Source: Rugamonas brunnea
Lineage (GTDB): Bacteria; Pseudomonadota; Gammaproteobacteria; Burkholderiales; Burkholderiaceae_D
Direction of reading: 5' to 3'
DNA: 64,000 nucleotides
Assembly: GCF_014042345.1 (NCBI RefSeq)
Contig: NZ_JACEZT010000005.1
Span: forward strand, 124,001-188,000
This document shows, one piece after another, positions 25,329-34,849 of the stretch; the first letter of the stretch is position 1, and every line of letters starts with the position of its first letter. The position numbers were made by a program, and so were the translations under genes. The notes under the pieces are model-generated. The model worked only from the letters and a program-made list of their open reading frames with translations. It made no database searches and was not told the origin of the DNA.

Positions 25329-26138
25329 ATGGGTCAGAAAATTCATCCAACTGGTTTCCGCCTGGCGGTTACCCGTAACTGGGCCTCGCGTTGGTACGCA
25401 GGCAACGGCAACTTCGCTTCGATGCTGAACGAAGACCTGAAGGCACGCGCCTACCTGAAGACCAAGCTGAAGAACGCTTCCGTCGGCCGCATCGTGATCG
25501 AGCGTCCTGCCAAGAACGCGCGCTTCACCATCTACAGCTCGCGTCCAGGCGTCGTGATCGGCAAGAAGGGCGAAGATATCGAAGTGCTGAAGTCGGCACT
25601 GACCAAGATCATGGGCGTGCCAGTGCACGTCAATATCGAGGAAATCCGCAAGCCGGAAATCGATTCGCAACTGATCGCCGATTCCATCGCCCAGCAGCTG
25701 GAAAAGCGCATCATGTTCCGCCGCGCCATGAAGCGTGCGATGCAAAACGCCATGCGTCTGGGTGCCCTGGGCATCAAGATCATGTCGTCGGGCCGTCTGA
25801 ACGGCATCGAGATCGCCCGCAAAGAGTGGTACCGCGAAGGCCGCGTGCCTCTGCATACCCTGCGCGCTGACATCGACTACGGCACCAGCGAAGCATCGAC
25901 CACCTACGGCATCATCGGCGTCAAGGTGTGGGTTTACAAGGGTGACCGCAACGCCGCCGGCGAAGCGCCAGTCATCGAGACCCCAGCTGACGAGAAGAAG
26001 AGCCGCGGTCCACGTCGTGACGACGGCAAACCAGCCGGCCGCCCACGTCCAGCCGGTGCGAAACCATCCACAGCGCCAGGTGCGCGTGTGCGTGCCGCCA
26101 AGCCGGCCGCTGCGCCAGCTGAGAAAGCAGGAGAATAA
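25329..26138 (+). CDS. rpsC: 30S ribosomal protein S3, with long C-terminal extension
   Basis: 269 aa. mRNA-entry-site protein with helicase activity together with S4 and S5. It is recognised from [18 protein letters not shown], the KH domain [16 protein letters not shown] and [19 protein letters not shown]. The core ends near residue 215. The last roughly 50 residues are rich in Pro, Ala, Lys and Arg ([20 protein letters not shown] and on) and are much longer than the E. coli tail. The extension is in frame and shares the local codon use. It is likely disordered and RNA-binding by composition; function unknown. Confidence 0.98.
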   Translation: MGQKIHPTGFRLAVTRNWASRWYAGNGNFASMLNEDLKARAYLKTKLKNASVGRIVIERPAKNARFTIYSSRPGVVIGKKGEDIEVLKSALTKIMGVPVHVNIEEIRKPEIDSQLIADSIAQQLEKRIMFRRAMKRAMQNAMRLGALGIKIMSSGRLNGIEIARKEWYREGRVPLHTLRADIDYGTSEASTTYGIIGVKVWVYKGDRNAAGEAPVIETPADEKKSRGPRRDDGKPAGRPRPAGAKPSTAPGARVRAAKPAAAPAEKAGE

Positions 26139-26140
26139 CC

Positions 26141-26560
26141 ATGCTGCAACCAGCACGCAGAAAGTATCGTAAAGAGCAGAAGGGCCGTAACACCGGTATC
26201 TCGCACAGCCGCGGCACCGCCGTGTCGTTCGGCGAGTTCGGTCTGAAAGCCGTTGCCCGCGGCCGTATCACGGCCCGTCAAATCGAGGCAGCACGTCGCG
26301 CCATGACCCGTCACATCAAGCGTGGTGGCCGGATCTGGATCCGCGTGTTCCCGGACAAGCCAATCTCGAACAAGCCTGCCGAAGTCCGTATGGGTAACGG
26401 TAAGGGTAACCCCGAGTACTACGTCGCTGAAATCCAGCCAGGCAAAGTCCTGTACGAGATGGATGGCGTCGCAGAAGAGCTGGCGCGTGAAGCGTTCCGT
26501 CTGGCCGCTGCCAAACTGCCGCTGGCAACCACCTTCGTGGTGCGCCAGGTTGGCCAATAA
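26141..26560 (+). CDS. rplP: 50S ribosomal protein L16
   Basis: 139 aa, normal length. Late-assembly 50S protein that helps position A-site tRNA. It is recognised from [62 protein letters not shown] and [10 protein letters not shown]. The Arg in [12 protein letters not shown] corresponds to the region hydroxylated by RoxA in E. coli. It starts 2 nt after rpsC and is followed by rpmC. Confidence 0.99.
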   Translation: MLQPARRKYRKEQKGRNTGISHSRGTAVSFGEFGLKAVARGRITARQIEAARRAMTRHIKRGGRIWIRVFPDKPISNKPAEVRMGNGKGNPEYYVAEIQPGKVLYEMDGVAEELAREAFRLAAAKLPLATTFVVRQVGQ

Positions 26561-26572
26561 GAGGAGTGAAAT

Positions 26573-26764
26573 ATGAAAGCATCTGAACTCCGCGGCAAAG
26601 ACCAGGCAGCTCTGCAACAAGAGCTGAACGATCTGCTGAAGGCCCAGTTTGGTCTGCGTATGCAAGTGGCAACGCAACAGCTGAGCAACACTTCGCAGCT
26701 CAAGAAGGTACGCCGCGACATCGCGCGTGTAAAAACGGTAATGAACACCAAGGAAGCCAAATGA
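26573..26764 (+). CDS. rpmC: 50S ribosomal protein L29
   Basis: 63 aa, normal length. Small coiled protein next to L23 at the tunnel exit. It is recognised from [20 protein letters not shown] and [37 protein letters not shown] upstream is the ribosome binding site. It overlaps rpsQ by 4 nt (ATGA at 26761-26764), implying translational coupling. Confidence 0.99.
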   Translation: MKASELRGKDQAALQQELNDLLKAQFGLRMQVATQQLSNTSQLKKVRRDIARVKTVMNTKEAK

Positions 26765-27033
26765 CCGAACCAGTGAAAAAGCCGCTCAAGCGCACGCTGA
26801 TCGGTAAAGTGGTGTCCGACAAAATGGACAAGACCGTAACCGTTCTGATCGAACGTCACGTCAAACATCCTTTGTACGGCAAGATCATCGTGCGCTCCAA
26901 CAAGTACCATGCGCACGACGAGACCAACCAGGTGAAAGCCGGTGACACGGTGGAAATCGTGGAAGGTCGCCCGATCTCGAAGACCAAGGCATGGACCGTG
27001 ACCCGTGTGGTGCAAGCCGCACAAATCGTTTAA
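26761..27033 (+). CDS. rpsQ: 30S ribosomal protein S17
   Basis: 90 aa, normal length. Primary 16S rRNA-binding protein in the 30S body. It is recognised from [44 protein letters not shown] and [20 protein letters not shown]. Last gene of the rplC-rpsQ operon here; a strong terminator follows within 10 nt. Confidence 0.99.
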   Translation: MTEPVKKPLKRTLIGKVVSDKMDKTVTVLIERHVKHPLYGKIIVRSNKYHAHDETNQVKAGDTVEIVEGRPISKTKAWTVTRVVQAAQIV

Positions 27034-27037
27034 TTAG

Positions 27038-27075
27038 AAAAACCTCCCGCCCGGCAACGGTCGGGGGGTGTTTTT
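27038..27075 (+). terminator. Rho-independent terminator after rpsQ
   Basis: ACCTCCCG-CCG paired with CGG-CGGGGGGT (27042-27069, GCAA loop) followed by GTTTTT and preceded by AAAAA. It ends the S10-type operon and separates it from the spc-type operon starting at rplN. Confidence 0.85.
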
Positions 27076-27084
27076 AATTAGTTC

Positions 27085-27122
27085 TTGCAAGCCCGCAAAT
27101 TGTATGTAATACTTGCGGGCTT
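27085..27122 (+). promoter_or_regulatory. Candidate promoter inside a 10-bp inverted repeat, spc operon
   Basis: AAGCCCGCAA (27089-27098) and TTGCGGGCTT (27113-27122) are perfect arms around a 14-nt loop. The loop holds TAATAC (27107-27112), and TTGCAA (27085-27090) lies 16 nt upstream of it, so a promoter and an inverted repeat coincide. The repeat could be an operator or a leftover terminator; a promoter is needed here because of the terminator just upstream. Confidence 0.5.
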
Positions 27123-27297
27123 CGTTCATGTAACGCCGCAAAGTGTCTGGCCACAGACGCTGAACCGTGCGGTCAGTGCAGTACGAAGGTCAAGCACCCA
27201 AACATCGGGGCCTGCATGGGCGCCGCTGGCGGGACCAAGACTGACCGCAGGTCCGCATTGTGTGGATTCTTCGGCTTAAGTTGGGAAAGAGAATACT
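27123..27297 (+). ncRNA. Putative structured leader of the rplN (spc) operon
   Basis: About 175 nt of leader with several stems: GTCTG/CAGAC near 27144-27158; a closing stem GCGGTCAGT (27169-27177) with ACTGACCGC (27240-27248), 9 bp perfect; and an inner GGTC/GACC pair (about 27188-27191 and 27232-27235). It resembles a multi-branched ribosomal protein leader. The arms are seen directly; the regulatory role and ligand protein are inference. An ORF spanning this region has no ribosome binding site and is not accepted. Confidence 0.5.
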
Positions 27298-27666
27298 ATG
27301 ATTCAAACTGAAAGCCGGCTCGAAGTGGCCGACAACACCGGTGCCAAGGAAGTCATGTGCATCAAGGTGTTGGGCGGCTCCAAGCGCCGTTATGCTGGCA
27401 TCGGCGACGTGATCAAGGTGACCGTGAAGGTTGCTGCGCCACGCGGCCGTGTCAAAAAAGGTGAAATTTATAACGCCGTGGTTGTGCGCACCGCCAAAGG
27501 TGTGCGTCGCCAAGACGGTTCCCTGGTCAAGTTCGACGGCAATGCCGCCGTGCTGCTGAACGCCAAGCTGGAACCGATCGGTACCCGTATTTTTGGACCA
27601 GTGACGCGCGAGCTGCGCACTGAAAAGTTCATGAAGATCGTGTCCCTGGCACCGGAAGTCCTGTAA
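27298..27666 (+). CDS. rplN: 50S ribosomal protein L14
   Basis: 122 aa, normal length. Located at the subunit interface and the site where the silencing factor RsfS binds. It is recognised from [43 protein letters not shown] and [11 protein letters not shown]. First gene of the spc-type operon after a structured leader. GGGAAAGAG precedes the ATG. Confidence 0.99.
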   Translation: MIQTESRLEVADNTGAKEVMCIKVLGGSKRRYAGIGDVIKVTVKVAAPRGRVKKGEIYNAVVVRTAKGVRRQDGSLVKFDGNAAVLLNAKLEPIGTRIFGPVTRELRTEKFMKIVSLAPEVL

Positions 27667-27675
27667 GGAGTCGTA

Positions 27676-27990
27676 ATGGATAAGATTCGTAAAAACGACG
27701 AAGTCATCGTGCTGACCGGGAAAGACAAGGGCAAGCGCGGCGTCGTTTCGCGTCGCGTCGACGCTGAGCACGTCGTGGTTGAAGGCATCAACGTCGCCAA
27801 GAAAGCGACCAAGCCTAACCCTATGACTGGCGTACAAGGTGGTATCGTCGATAAGACTATGCCGATTCACGTGTCCAACGTGGCATTGTTCAATGCTGCG
27901 ACTGGCAAGGCAGACCGCGTGGGCTTCAAGGAAGTGGACGGCAAGAAAGTCCGCGTCTACAAGTCCTCCGGCGAAGTAGTGAAGGCTTAA
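27676..27990 (+). CDS. rplX: 50S ribosomal protein L24
   Basis: 104 aa, normal length. Initiator of 50S assembly. It is recognised from the KOW motif region [31 protein letters not shown] and [24 protein letters not shown] lies upstream of the ATG. It is followed after 6 nt by rplE; in E. coli S8 binds mRNA around this junction, but I see no clear copy of that hairpin here. Confidence 0.99.
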   Translation: MDKIRKNDEVIVLTGKDKGKRGVVSRRVDAEHVVVEGINVAKKATKPNPMTGVQGGIVDKTMPIHVSNVALFNAATGKADRVGFKEVDGKKVRVYKSSGEVVKA

Positions 27991-27996
27991 GAAATC

Positions 27997-28536
27997 ATGG
28001 CACGTCTCCAAGAATTCTATAAAGAAAAGGTCATCGCCGACCTGACCGCGAAATTCGGTTACAAAACGGTGATGGAAGTTCCACGTCTGACCAAGATCAC
28101 CCTGAACATGGGTCTGTCGGAAGCGGTCGCGGACAAGAAGATCATTGAGCACGCAGTAGGCGACCTGACCAAGATCGCCGGCCAGAAGCCGGTCGTCACC
28201 AAGGCCCGTAAAGCTATTGCAGGCTTCAAGATCCGTGAAGGCTACCCGATCGGTACCATGGTCACCCTGCGCGGCGCTCGCATGTACGAGTTCCTGGATC
28301 GCTTCATCACCGTGGCCCTGCCACGCGTGCGCGACTTCCGCGGTGTGTCCGGCCGTTCCTTCGATGGTCGTGGTAACTACAACATCGGCGTGAAAGAGCA
28401 GATCATCTTCCCGGAAATCGAGTACGACAAGATCGATGCGCTGCGTGGTATGAACATCTCCATCACCACCACCGCCAAGACCGACGACGAAGCGAAAGCG
28501 CTCCTCGCCGCCTTTAAATTCCCGTTCAGGAACTAA
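27997..28536 (+). CDS. rplE: 50S ribosomal protein L5
   Basis: 179 aa, normal length. 5S rRNA-binding protein of the central protuberance that contacts P-site tRNA. It is recognised from [57 protein letters not shown] and [20 protein letters not shown]. It continues the spc order and is followed after 7 nt by rpsN. Confidence 0.99.
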   Translation: MARLQEFYKEKVIADLTAKFGYKTVMEVPRLTKITLNMGLSEAVADKKIIEHAVGDLTKIAGQKPVVTKARKAIAGFKIREGYPIGTMVTLRGARMYEFLDRFITVALPRVRDFRGVSGRSFDGRGNYNIGVKEQIIFPEIEYDKIDALRGMNISITTTAKTDDEAKALLAAFKFPFRN

Positions 28537-28543
28537 GTAGATC

Positions 28544-28849
28544 ATGGCAAAACTCGCACTGATTAACCGTGAGCAGAAACGTGTCGACCTGGCGAACAAG
28601 TTCGCCGCCAAGCGCGCTTCGCTGAAGGCCATCATCGATGACCAGTCGAAATCGGAAGAAGAGCGTTACGAAGCGCGCCTGAAACTGCAGGCCCTGCCAC
28701 GTAACTCGAACCCGACTCGCCAGCGCAACCGTTGCGCCGTCACCGGTCGTCCACGCGGCACCTTCCGTAAATTCGGTCTGGGCCGTATCAAGCTCCGTGA
28801 ATTCGCCATGCGTGGTGAGATCCCGGGTATGACTAAAGCAAGCTGGTAA
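28544..28849 (+). CDS. rpsN: 30S ribosomal protein S14 (zinc-free C- form)
   Basis: 101 aa, the long form. The zinc ribbon CxxC pairs of the short form are absent; a single Cys lies in [14 protein letters not shown], so it is the zinc-independent type. It is recognised from [24 protein letters not shown] and [23 protein letters not shown]. By contrast the L36 of this cluster is the zinc-binding form. Confidence 0.98.
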   Translation: MAKLALINREQKRVDLANKFAAKRASLKAIIDDQSKSEEERYEARLKLQALPRNSNPTRQRNRCAVTGRPRGTFRKFGLGRIKLREFAMRGEIPGMTKASW

Positions 28850-28863
28850 TAGGAGAATAAGCA

Positions 28864-29259
28864 ATGAGTATGAGCGATCCTATCGCCGATATGCTGACCC
28901 GCATTCGCAACGCCCAGGGCGTTCAAAAAACGACCGTGGCCATGCCATCGTCGAAAGTCAAAGTAGCGATTGCCAACGTCCTCAAGGACGAGGGTTACAT
29001 TGAAGATTTCGCCGTCGCCGAAGCTGGTGGCAAGGCGGAACTGAAAATCGGTTTGAAGTATTATGTTGGCCGTCCCGTCATCGAGCGCCTCGAGCGCGTG
29101 TCCCGTCCAGGCCTGCGCGTCTACAAGGGCAAGGACGAGATCCCAACCGTGATGAACGGCCTGGGTGTGGCGATCGTGTCGACCCCGCAAGGCGTCATGA
29201 CTGACCGCAAAGCCCGCGCCACCGGCGTCGGCGGCGAAGTCATCTGCTACGTCGCATAA
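28864..29259 (+). CDS. rpsH: 30S ribosomal protein S8
   Basis: 131 aa, normal length. Binds the central domain of 16S rRNA and in E. coli represses the spc operon through the rplE mRNA. It is recognised from [27 protein letters not shown] [25 protein letters not shown] and [30 protein letters not shown] precedes the start. The true start could be either of two close Met codons (28864 or 28870). Confidence 0.98.
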   Translation: MSMSDPIADMLTRIRNAQGVQKTTVAMPSSKVKVAIANVLKDEGYIEDFAVAEAGGKAELKIGLKYYVGRPVIERLERVSRPGLRVYKGKDEIPTVMNGLGVAIVSTPQGVMTDRKARATGVGGEVICYVA

Positions 29260-29269
29260 GGAGTTACAC

Positions 29270-29803
29270 ATGTCTCGAGTAGCTAAAATGCCAATCGCTG
29301 TGCCAGCTGGCGCTGATGTCGCCATCTCCGCACAAGCGATCACCGTCAAGGGCCCGCTGGGCGTCCTGACCCAGGGCCTGAACGGCCTGGTCAAGGTGGA
29401 AAACAACGCCGGTACCCTGAATTTCGAACCGGTCAACGACAGCCGCGAAGCCAACGCCATGTCCGGCACGCTGCGCGCCCTGGTCAACAACATGGTCACC
29501 GGCGTCACCAAGGGCTTCGAGAAGAAGCTGAACCTGGTCGGCGTGGGTTACAAGGCGCAAGCGCAAGGCGACAAGCTGAACCTGTCGCTGGGCTTCTCGC
29601 ACCCTGTCGTGCACACCATGCCAGCGGGCGTCACCTGCGCCACCGCTACGCCAACGGAGATCGTCATCAAAGGCATCGACCGTCAGCAAGTGGGCCAAGT
29701 GGCCGCTGAAGTTCGCGCTTACCGCGCCCCTGAGCCTTACAAGGGCAAGGGCGTCCGTTATTCGGACGAAGTGGTGAAGATCAAAGAAACCAAGAAGAAG
29801 TAA
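29270..29803 (+). CDS. rplF: 50S ribosomal protein L6
   Basis: 177 aa, normal length. Located near the factor-binding site of the 50S subunit. It is recognised from [52 protein letters not shown] (given as a family pattern over residues 85-112) and [16 protein letters not shown] at the C-terminus. AAGGAG precedes the ATG. Confidence 0.99.
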   Translation: MSRVAKMPIAVPAGADVAISAQAITVKGPLGVLTQGLNGLVKVENNAGTLNFEPVNDSREANAMSGTLRALVNNMVTGVTKGFEKKLNLVGVGYKAQAQGDKLNLSLGFSHPVVHTMPAGVTCATATPTEIVIKGIDRQQVGQVAAEVRAYRAPEPYKGKGVRYSDEVVKIKETKKK

Positions 29804-29816
29804 CTAGGGGCTGACG

Positions 29817-30179
29817 ATGGACAAGAAAGAATCACGTCTGCGCCGCGGACGCCAAACCCGGATCAAGATCGCGCAATTGAAAGTGAACCGCCTGTCGGTC
29901 CACCGCACCAACCTGCACATCTACGCGAACCTGATCTCGCCGGACGCCAAAGTACTGGTGTCGGCCTCCACGGCCGAAGTCGAAGTGCGCAACGAACTGG
30001 CTGGCAAGTCGGGCAAGGGTGGCAACGCCGCCGCTGCCGCACTGGTCGGCAAGCGCGTCGCAGAGAAAGCACTGAAAGCAGGAATCACCGAAGTCGCGTT
30101 CGACCGCTCCGGTTTCCGTTACCACGGCCGTGTGAAGGCGCTGGCAGAAGCCGCGCGCGAAGCCGGTCTGAAGTTCTAA
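29817..30179 (+). CDS. rplR: 50S ribosomal protein L18
   Basis: 120 aa, normal length. 5S rRNA-binding protein of the central protuberance. It is recognised from [34 protein letters not shown], the central AATAL-like segment [18 protein letters not shown] and [34 protein letters not shown] lies upstream; the gene follows rplF after 13 nt. Confidence 0.99.
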   Translation: MDKKESRLRRGRQTRIKIAQLKVNRLSVHRTNLHIYANLISPDAKVLVSASTAEVEVRNELAGKSGKGGNAAAAALVGKRVAEKALKAGITEVAFDRSGFRYHGRVKALAEAAREAGLKF

Positions 30180-30188
30180 GGAACGATC

Positions 30189-30707
30189 ATGGCAAAAATG
30201 CAAGCAAAAATGCAGGGCGATAAGCCTGATGATGGCATGCGCGAAAAAATGATCGCGATCAACCGCGTGACCAAAGTGGTCAAGGGTGGTCGCATCATGG
30301 GTTTCGCCGCGCTGACCGTGGTCGGTGACGGCGATGGCCGCATCGGCATGGGCAAGGGCAAGTCGAAGGAAGTACCAGTCGGTGTGCAGAAGGCAATGGA
30401 AGAAGCCCGTCGCAACCTGATCAAGGTGCCTCTGAAGAACGGTACCCTGCAACATACGGTAGAGGGCCGTCACGGCGCCTCGAAAGTGATGATGAGCCCA
30501 GCCAAGCCTGGTACGGGCGTCATCGCCGGCGGCGCTATGCGCGCAATCTTCGAAGTAATGGGCGTGACGGACGTGGTGGCCAAATCCACCGGCTCGTCGA
30601 ACCCTTACAACCTGGTTCGCGCCACGCTGGACGGTCTGGCAAAAATGAGTACTCCTGCTGACATCGCCGCCAAGCGCGGTAAGTCGGTGGAAGAGATCCT
30701 GGGCTAA
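30189..30707 (+). CDS. rpsE: 30S ribosomal protein S5
   Basis: 172 aa, normal length. Functions in accuracy and, with S3 and S4, at the mRNA entry site. It is recognised from [40 protein letters not shown] and [10 protein letters not shown]; the spectinomycin loop region VVKGGR is wild type. The C-terminal [14 protein letters not shown] is typical. Confidence 0.99.
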   Translation: MAKMQAKMQGDKPDDGMREKMIAINRVTKVVKGGRIMGFAALTVVGDGDGRIGMGKGKSKEVPVGVQKAMEEARRNLIKVPLKNGTLQHTVEGRHGASKVMMSPAKPGTGVIAGGAMRAIFEVMGVTDVVAKSTGSSNPYNLVRATLDGLAKMSTPADIAAKRGKSVEEILG

Positions 30708-30717
30708 GGTGGACATC

Positions 30718-30897
30718 ATGACGAAAACTGTCAAAGTACAATTGGTCAAGGGCTTGATCGGCACGCGTGAAGACCACCGTGCCACCGTACGCGGCCTGGG
30801 CCTGCGTCGTGTCAACTCGGTACGCGAGTTGCAGGACACCCCATCCGTGCGCGGCATGATCAACAAAGTCTCGTACCTCGTTAAAGTTGTTGCGTAA
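30718..30897 (+). CDS. rpmD: 50S ribosomal protein L30
   Basis: 59 aa, normal length. It is recognised from [27 protein letters not shown] and [16 protein letters not shown] chose the ATG at 30718, with AAGGTGG upstream, over an in-frame ATG at 30709 that would add MDI. Its stop codon lies inside an 8-bp hairpin (30893-30912) that leads into rplO. Confidence 0.98.
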   Translation: MTKTVKVQLVKGLIGTREDHRATVRGLGLRRVNSVRELQDTPSVRGMINKVSYLVKVVA

Positions 30898-30912
30898 GCC
30901 TGCGGGCTTACG
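30893..30912 (+). promoter_or_regulatory. Hairpin embedding the rpmD stop codon
   Basis: CGTAAGCC (30893-30900) and GGCTTACG (30905-30912) form a perfect 8-bp stem with a TGCG loop, and the rpmD TAA lies in the left arm. The rplO ribosome binding site (ACGGAG) starts just after it, so ribosomes ending on rpmD could melt the stem and affect rplO initiation. No T-tract, so not a terminator. Confidence 0.5.
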
Positions 30913-30924
30913 TACGGAGAAAAC

Positions 30925-31356
30925 ATGGAACTGAATACCATACAACCAGCCGAAGGCGCCAAGCACGCTAAGCGTCGCGTCGGCCGCGGTATCGGCTCCG
31001 GTCTGGGTAAAACCTCGGGCCGTGGTCACAAAGGTCAAAAATCGCGTTCGGGCGGCTTCCACAAAGTCGGTTTCGAAGGCGGTCAGATGCCGCTGCAACG
31101 CCGTCTGCCTAAGCGCGGTTTCAAGTCGCTCAACGCCACCTTCAAAGCTGAAGTGCGTCTGTCCGACCTGAACAACCTGGCCGTGGGCGATGTCGACATC
31201 CTGGTGCTCAAGCAAGCTGGCGTGCTGAACGTGCTGGCCCGCGACGTGCGCGTCATTCTGTCCGGCGAGATCACCAAAGCGGTGAACCTCAAGGGCCTGA
31301 AAGTGACCGCTGGCGCCAAGGCAGCCATCGAAGCAGCCGGCGGCTCGGTAGCCTGA
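30925..31356 (+). CDS. rplO: 50S ribosomal protein L15
   Basis: 143 aa, normal length. It is recognised from [59 protein letters not shown] and the C-terminal ALKAAGG-like [11 protein letters not shown]. Lies directly before secY, as in most bacteria, with 32 nt between them. Confidence 0.99.
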   Translation: MELNTIQPAEGAKHAKRRVGRGIGSGLGKTSGRGHKGQKSRSGGFHKVGFEGGQMPLQRRLPKRGFKSLNATFKAEVRLSDLNNLAVGDVDILVLKQAGVLNVLARDVRVILSGEITKAVNLKGLKVTAGAKAAIEAAGGSVA

Positions 31357-31388
31357 GTTGTCCGCTAACAGCTTGATCGGAGCGAAAA

Positions 31389-32723
31389 TTGGCGACTAAT
31401 CCACAACTTGCTAAGAGTGCTGCAGCCGGATTCCCCTGGGGCCGGCTCTGGTTCCTGCTTGGCGCATTGGTGGTTTATCGTATCGGCGCTCACGTCCCGG
31501 TACCCGGGATCGATCCGGTACAATTAGCCGCGCTGTTCAAGTCGCAAGAGGGTGGCATCCTGGGCATGTTCAACATGTTCAGCGGTGGCGCGCTCTCGCG
31601 CTTCACGGTGTTTGCGCTGGGTATCATGCCTTACATCTCGGCCTCGATCATCATGCAATTGCTGTCGATCGTGTCGCCGCAGATGGAAGCGCTCAAAAAA
31701 GAAGGCGAAGCAGGCCGACGCAAGATCACCCAGTACACCCGGTATTTCACGGTGGCGCTGGCGATGTTCCAGGCGTTCGGTATCGCAGTCGCCCTGGAAT
31801 CCCAAGCCGGCCTGGTGCTGGATCCAGGCCTGGGGTTCCGCTTCGTGACGGTCGTGACGCTGTTGACTGGCACCATGTTCCTGATGTGGCTGGGGGAGCA
31901 GATTACCGAGCGTGGCTTGGGTAATGGCATCTCCATCATCATTTTCGCCGGTATCGCCGCCGGTCTGCCGAACGCACTGGGGGGCTTGTTCTCCCAGGTC
32001 GCCAACGGTTCGATCGGCAGCTTCTCGGCGATCATCATCGTGGCCCTGGTGGCGGCGGTAACGTTCTTCGTGGTGTTTGTGGAACGTGGCCAGCGCAAGA
32101 TTCTGGTGAATTATGCTAAGCGCCAGGTCGGTAACAAGATTTACGGTGGACAAACGTCGCACCTGCCATTGAAGTTGAACATGGCTGGCGTGATCCCACC
32201 GATCTTCGCATCGTCGATCATCTTGTTCCCGGCCACGATCCTGGACTGGTTCGCCAAGGGCGCCAATCCGGCCAACCCGGTGATCCGCTTCCTCAAGGAT
32301 GTGGCAGCATCGATGGGTCCAGGCGAGCCTATGCACGCCCTGCTGTACGCCATTGCAATCGTGTTTTTCTGCTTCTTCTACACCGCTTTGGTGTTCAACA
32401 GCAAAGAAACCGCGGATAACTTGAAGAAGAGCGGGGCCTTCGTGCCAGGGATTCGTCCCGGTGAGCAGACAGCCCGTTACATCGACAAGATCCTGACCCG
32501 ATTGACTCTGGCAGGCGCAATCTACATCACCCTGGTGTGTTTGTTGCCGGAATTCATGCAAGCCGAGTGGAAAGTACCGTTCTATTTTGGTGGTACTTCT
32601 CTGTTGATTATTGTGGTTGTGACCATGGACTTCATGGCGCAAGTGCAAAACTACGTGATGTCGCAGCAATATGAATCGCTGCTGCGCAAAGCAAACTTCA
32701 AAGGCGGAATTCCGACGCGATAA
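31389..32723 (+). CDS. secY: SecY, protein-conducting channel subunit (TTG start)
   Basis: 444 aa, ten predicted TM helices, normal length. SecY with SecE and SecG forms the Sec translocon. It is recognised from [70 protein letters not shown] and the C-terminal [20 protein letters not shown]. The start codon is TTG at 31389-31391, with CGGAG spaced six bases before it; no in-frame ATG lies nearby that would keep the conserved N-terminus. Confidence 0.98.
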   Translation: MATNPQLAKSAAAGFPWGRLWFLLGALVVYRIGAHVPVPGIDPVQLAALFKSQEGGILGMFNMFSGGALSRFTVFALGIMPYISASIIMQLLSIVSPQMEALKKEGEAGRRKITQYTRYFTVALAMFQAFGIAVALESQAGLVLDPGLGFRFVTVVTLLTGTMFLMWLGEQITERGLGNGISIIIFAGIAAGLPNALGGLFSQVANGSIGSFSAIIIVALVAAVTFFVVFVERGQRKILVNYAKRQVGNKIYGGQTSHLPLKLNMAGVIPPIFASSIILFPATILDWFAKGANPANPVIRFLKDVAASMGPGEPMHALLYAIAIVFFCFFYTALVFNSKETADNLKKSGAFVPGIRPGEQTARYIDKILTRLTLAGAIYITLVCLLPEFMQAEWKVPFYFGGTSLLIIVVVTMDFMAQVQNYVMSQQYESLLRKANFKGGIPTR

Positions 32724-32744
32724 GCGCGGTTTCAAACATACCGA

Positions 32745-32963
32745 ATGGCAAAAGACGACGTCATACAGATGCAGGGCGAGATTCTCGAGAATCTGCCGAA
32801 TGCAACATTTCGAGTGAAGCTGGAAAACGGACACGTGGTGCTCGGTCATATTTCGGGTAAAATGCGGATGAACTATATCCGCATTCTTCCTGGCGACAAG
32901 GTGACGGTAGAACTGACACCCTATGATTTGAGCCGGGCCCGCATCGTGTTCCGGACCAAGTAA
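32745..32963 (+). CDS. infA: Translation initiation factor IF-1
   Basis: 72 aa, exact family length. Binds the 30S A site during initiation. The S1-like OB fold is clear: [46 protein letters not shown] and RIVFRTK. Located between secY and rpmJ. Many betaproteobacteria have this copy in the spc-alpha region. Confidence 0.99.
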   Translation: MAKDDVIQMQGEILENLPNATFRVKLENGHVVLGHISGKMRMNYIRILPGDKVTVELTPYDLSRARIVFRTK

Positions 32964-32995
32964 CCAACAATATTGAACCAAGAAGAGAGTGCAAA

Positions 32996-33109
32996 ATGAA
33001 AGTTAACGCCTCAGTCAAGCGGATCTGCCGCAACTGCAAGATCATCAAGCGCAAGGGTGTTGTTCGCGTCATCTGCGTCGAACCACGCCACAAGCAGCGT
33101 CAAGGTTAA
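32996..33109 (+). CDS. rpmJ: 50S ribosomal protein L36 (zinc-binding C+ form)
   Basis: 37 aa, too short to stand out as an ORF but unmistakable: [20 protein letters not shown] followed by [17 protein letters not shown]. The Zn ligands are C11, C14, C27 and H32, so it is the zinc-containing form. The ATG at 32996 follows AAGAGAGTG. Placed between infA and rpsM, as usual. Confidence 0.98.
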   Translation: MKVNASVKRICRNCKIIKRKGVVRVICVEPRHKQRQG

Positions 33110-33136
33110 TAACCGTTATTTATCGAGGAATAACGA

Positions 33137-33502
33137 ATGGCACGTATTGCAGGGGTTAATATCCCCAATCATCAGCACACCGTTATCGGCCTGACGGCCA
33201 TCTACGGTGTTGGCCGCCCACGCGCGAAGTTCATCTGCGCCGCAACGGGCATCGCGACCAACAAGAAGGTCAAGGACCTGGACGACAGCGAACTGGAAAA
33301 GCTGCGCGATGAAGTAGCGAAATTCATCGTCGAAGGCGATCTGCGCCGCGAACTGTCCATGAACATCAAGCGTTTGATGGACCTGGGTTGCTACCGTGGT
33401 ATGCGTCACCGTAAGGGCCTGCCGGTCCGCGGCCAGCGTACTCGCACCAATGCACGTACCCGCAAGGGCCCGCGCAAAGCCGCACAATCGCTCAAGAAAT
33501 AA
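33137..33502 (+). CDS. rpsM: 30S ribosomal protein S13
   Basis: 121 aa, normal length. Head protein contacting the 50S subunit and P-site tRNA. It is recognised from [57 protein letters not shown] and the basic tail AAQSLKK. GAGGAATAACG lies upstream. First gene of the alpha-type group, 27 nt after rpmJ. Confidence 0.99.
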   Translation: MARIAGVNIPNHQHTVIGLTAIYGVGRPRAKFICAATGIATNKKVKDLDDSELEKLRDEVAKFIVEGDLRRELSMNIKRLMDLGCYRGMRHRKGLPVRGQRTRTNARTRKGPRKAAQSLKK

Positions 33503-33516
33503 TCTAGGGAAATCAC

Positions 33517-33921
33517 ATGGCTAAGCAACAAAGCAGCGCAGCAGCAGCTCGCGTTCGTAAGAAGGTCAAGAAGAACGTTGCCGAAGGTATCGCGCACGTG
33601 CACGCTTCCTTCAACAACACCATCATCACCATCACCGATCGCCAGGGCAACGCTCTGTCGTGGGCTACCTCCGGTGGTGCTGGCTTCAAGGGTTCGCGTA
33701 AATCGACCCCGTTCGCAGCGCAGGTTGCGGCTGAAGCAGCTGGTAAAGTCGCCGTGGAATGCGGCGTGAAGAACCTGGAAGTGCGCATCAAGGGCCCTGG
33801 TCCTGGTCGCGAATCCGCAGTGCGCGCACTGAACAACCTGGGCATCAAGATCACCGAGATCCAGGACGTGACCCCAGTGCCACACAACGGCTGCCGTCCT
33901 CCGAAGCGTCGTCGTATCTAA
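33517..33921 (+). CDS. rpsK: 30S ribosomal protein S11
   Basis: 134 aa, normal length. Platform protein near the mRNA exit. It is recognised from [28 protein letters not shown] (residues about 28-55), [17 protein letters not shown] and [26 protein letters not shown] at the end. A 251-nt gap with a terminator follows, separating it from rpsD. Confidence 0.99.
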   Translation: MAKQQSSAAAARVRKKVKKNVAEGIAHVHASFNNTIITITDRQGNALSWATSGGAGFKGSRKSTPFAAQVAAEAAGKVAVECGVKNLEVRIKGPGPGRESAVRALNNLGIKITEIQDVTPVPHNGCRPPKRRRI

Positions 33922-34048
33922 AGCACAGTCGGCGGCGGCGGGTTCGCCCGCCCGCCAGCCTTCTGTACCGCAGTACCCCGTTTCAAAGCAGCACCAAAAA
34001 TCGCTGGAGCAGGGAGCCGGAAACGGTTATACTGCCCGGCTGTTGTCG

Positions 34049-34075
34049 CCTGTCGAACCTGTTCGGCGGGTTTTT
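34049..34075 (+). terminator. Terminator between rpsK and rpsD
   Basis: CCTGTCGAA (34049-34057) pairs with TTCGGCGGG (34062-34070), 9 bp with two G-U pairs and a CCTG loop, followed by TTTTT. TATACT at 34030-34035 lies just upstream but has no convincing -35 box. The rest of the gap (33922-34172) shows no gene. Confidence 0.7.
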
Positions 34076-34172
34076 CGTTTTCAGCCACGTCTGGCCAAAC
34101 GCGGATCAGACTAGCGCCTAACTGCATGCAAGCATGTAGCTGGGGCGTTATTATTTATAAAAAGGAAGCATC

Positions 34173-34796
34173 GTGGCACGTTATATCGGACCAAAAGCAA
34201 AACTGTCCCGCCGTGAAGGTACGGACCTGTTCCTCAAGAGCGCACGCCGCTCGCTCGACAGCAAGTGCAAACTGGACGTCAAGCCAGGCCAGCACGGCGT
34301 CAAATCGGGTGCCCGCACCTCGGACTACGGCAACCAGCTGCGCGAAAAGCAGAAGGTCAAGCGCATGTACGGCGTCCTCGAGCGTCAGTTCCGCCGCTAC
34401 TTCGCTGAAGCCGACCGCCGCAAGGGCAACACCGGCGAAACCCTGCTGAAGCTGCTGGAAACCCGTCTGGACAACGTCGCTTACCGCATGGGCTTCGGCT
34501 CGACCCGCGCTGAAGCGCGCCAGCTGGTATCGCACAAAGCCTTCACCGTGAACGGCCAAGTGGTCAACATCGCTTCGTACTCCGTGAAAGTGGGCGACGT
34601 GATCGCCGTGCGCGAAAAGTCGAAGAAGCAGACCCGTATCATCGAAGCGCTGTCGCTGGCTGAACAAGTCGGTATGCCAAGCTGGGTGTCGGTTGACGCC
34701 AAGAAAATGGAAGGCACCTTCAAGTCCCTGCCAGAGCGTAACGAAATCGCCAACGACGTCAACGAATCGCTGATCGTCGAACTGTACTCGCGTTAA
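34173..34796 (+). CDS. rpsD: 30S ribosomal protein S4 (GTG start)
   Basis: 207 aa, normal length. Primary 16S-binding protein, involved in accuracy and, in E. coli, translational repressor of the alpha operon. It is recognised from [69 protein letters not shown] and [12 protein letters not shown]. The start is GTG at 34173 with AAAAGGAAG upstream. Flanked on both sides by terminators, it looks monocistronic here. Confidence 0.98.
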   Translation: MARYIGPKAKLSRREGTDLFLKSARRSLDSKCKLDVKPGQHGVKSGARTSDYGNQLREKQKVKRMYGVLERQFRRYFAEADRRKGNTGETLLKLLETRLDNVAYRMGFGSTRAEARQLVSHKAFTVNGQVVNIASYSVKVGDVIAVREKSKKQTRIIEALSLAEQVGMPSWVSVDAKKMEGTFKSLPERNEIANDVNESLIVELYSR

Positions 34797-34816
34797 TCGT
34801 AGTCGGTTGTAATTCC

Positions 34817-34842
34817 CGCCCACTCTTCGGAGTGGGCGTTTT
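34817..34842 (+). terminator. Rho-independent terminator after rpsD
   Basis: CGCCCACTC (34817-34825), a TTCG tetraloop and GAGTGGGCG (34830-34838), then TTTTC. Textbook shape, 20 nt after the rpsD stop. Confidence 0.85.
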
Positions 34843-34849
34843 CACTAAG

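Noticed and set aside
27085..27279. 64-codon ORF in the rplN leader as a leader peptide
   Set aside because: Starts with TTG inside an inverted repeat, has no ribosome binding site and resembles no known peptide. The region is better explained as a structured leader.
34030..34075. TATACT plus terminator as an attenuator for rpsD
   Set aside because: No acceptable -35 box lies 16-18 nt upstream of TATACT, so I kept only the terminator call between rpsK and rpsD.
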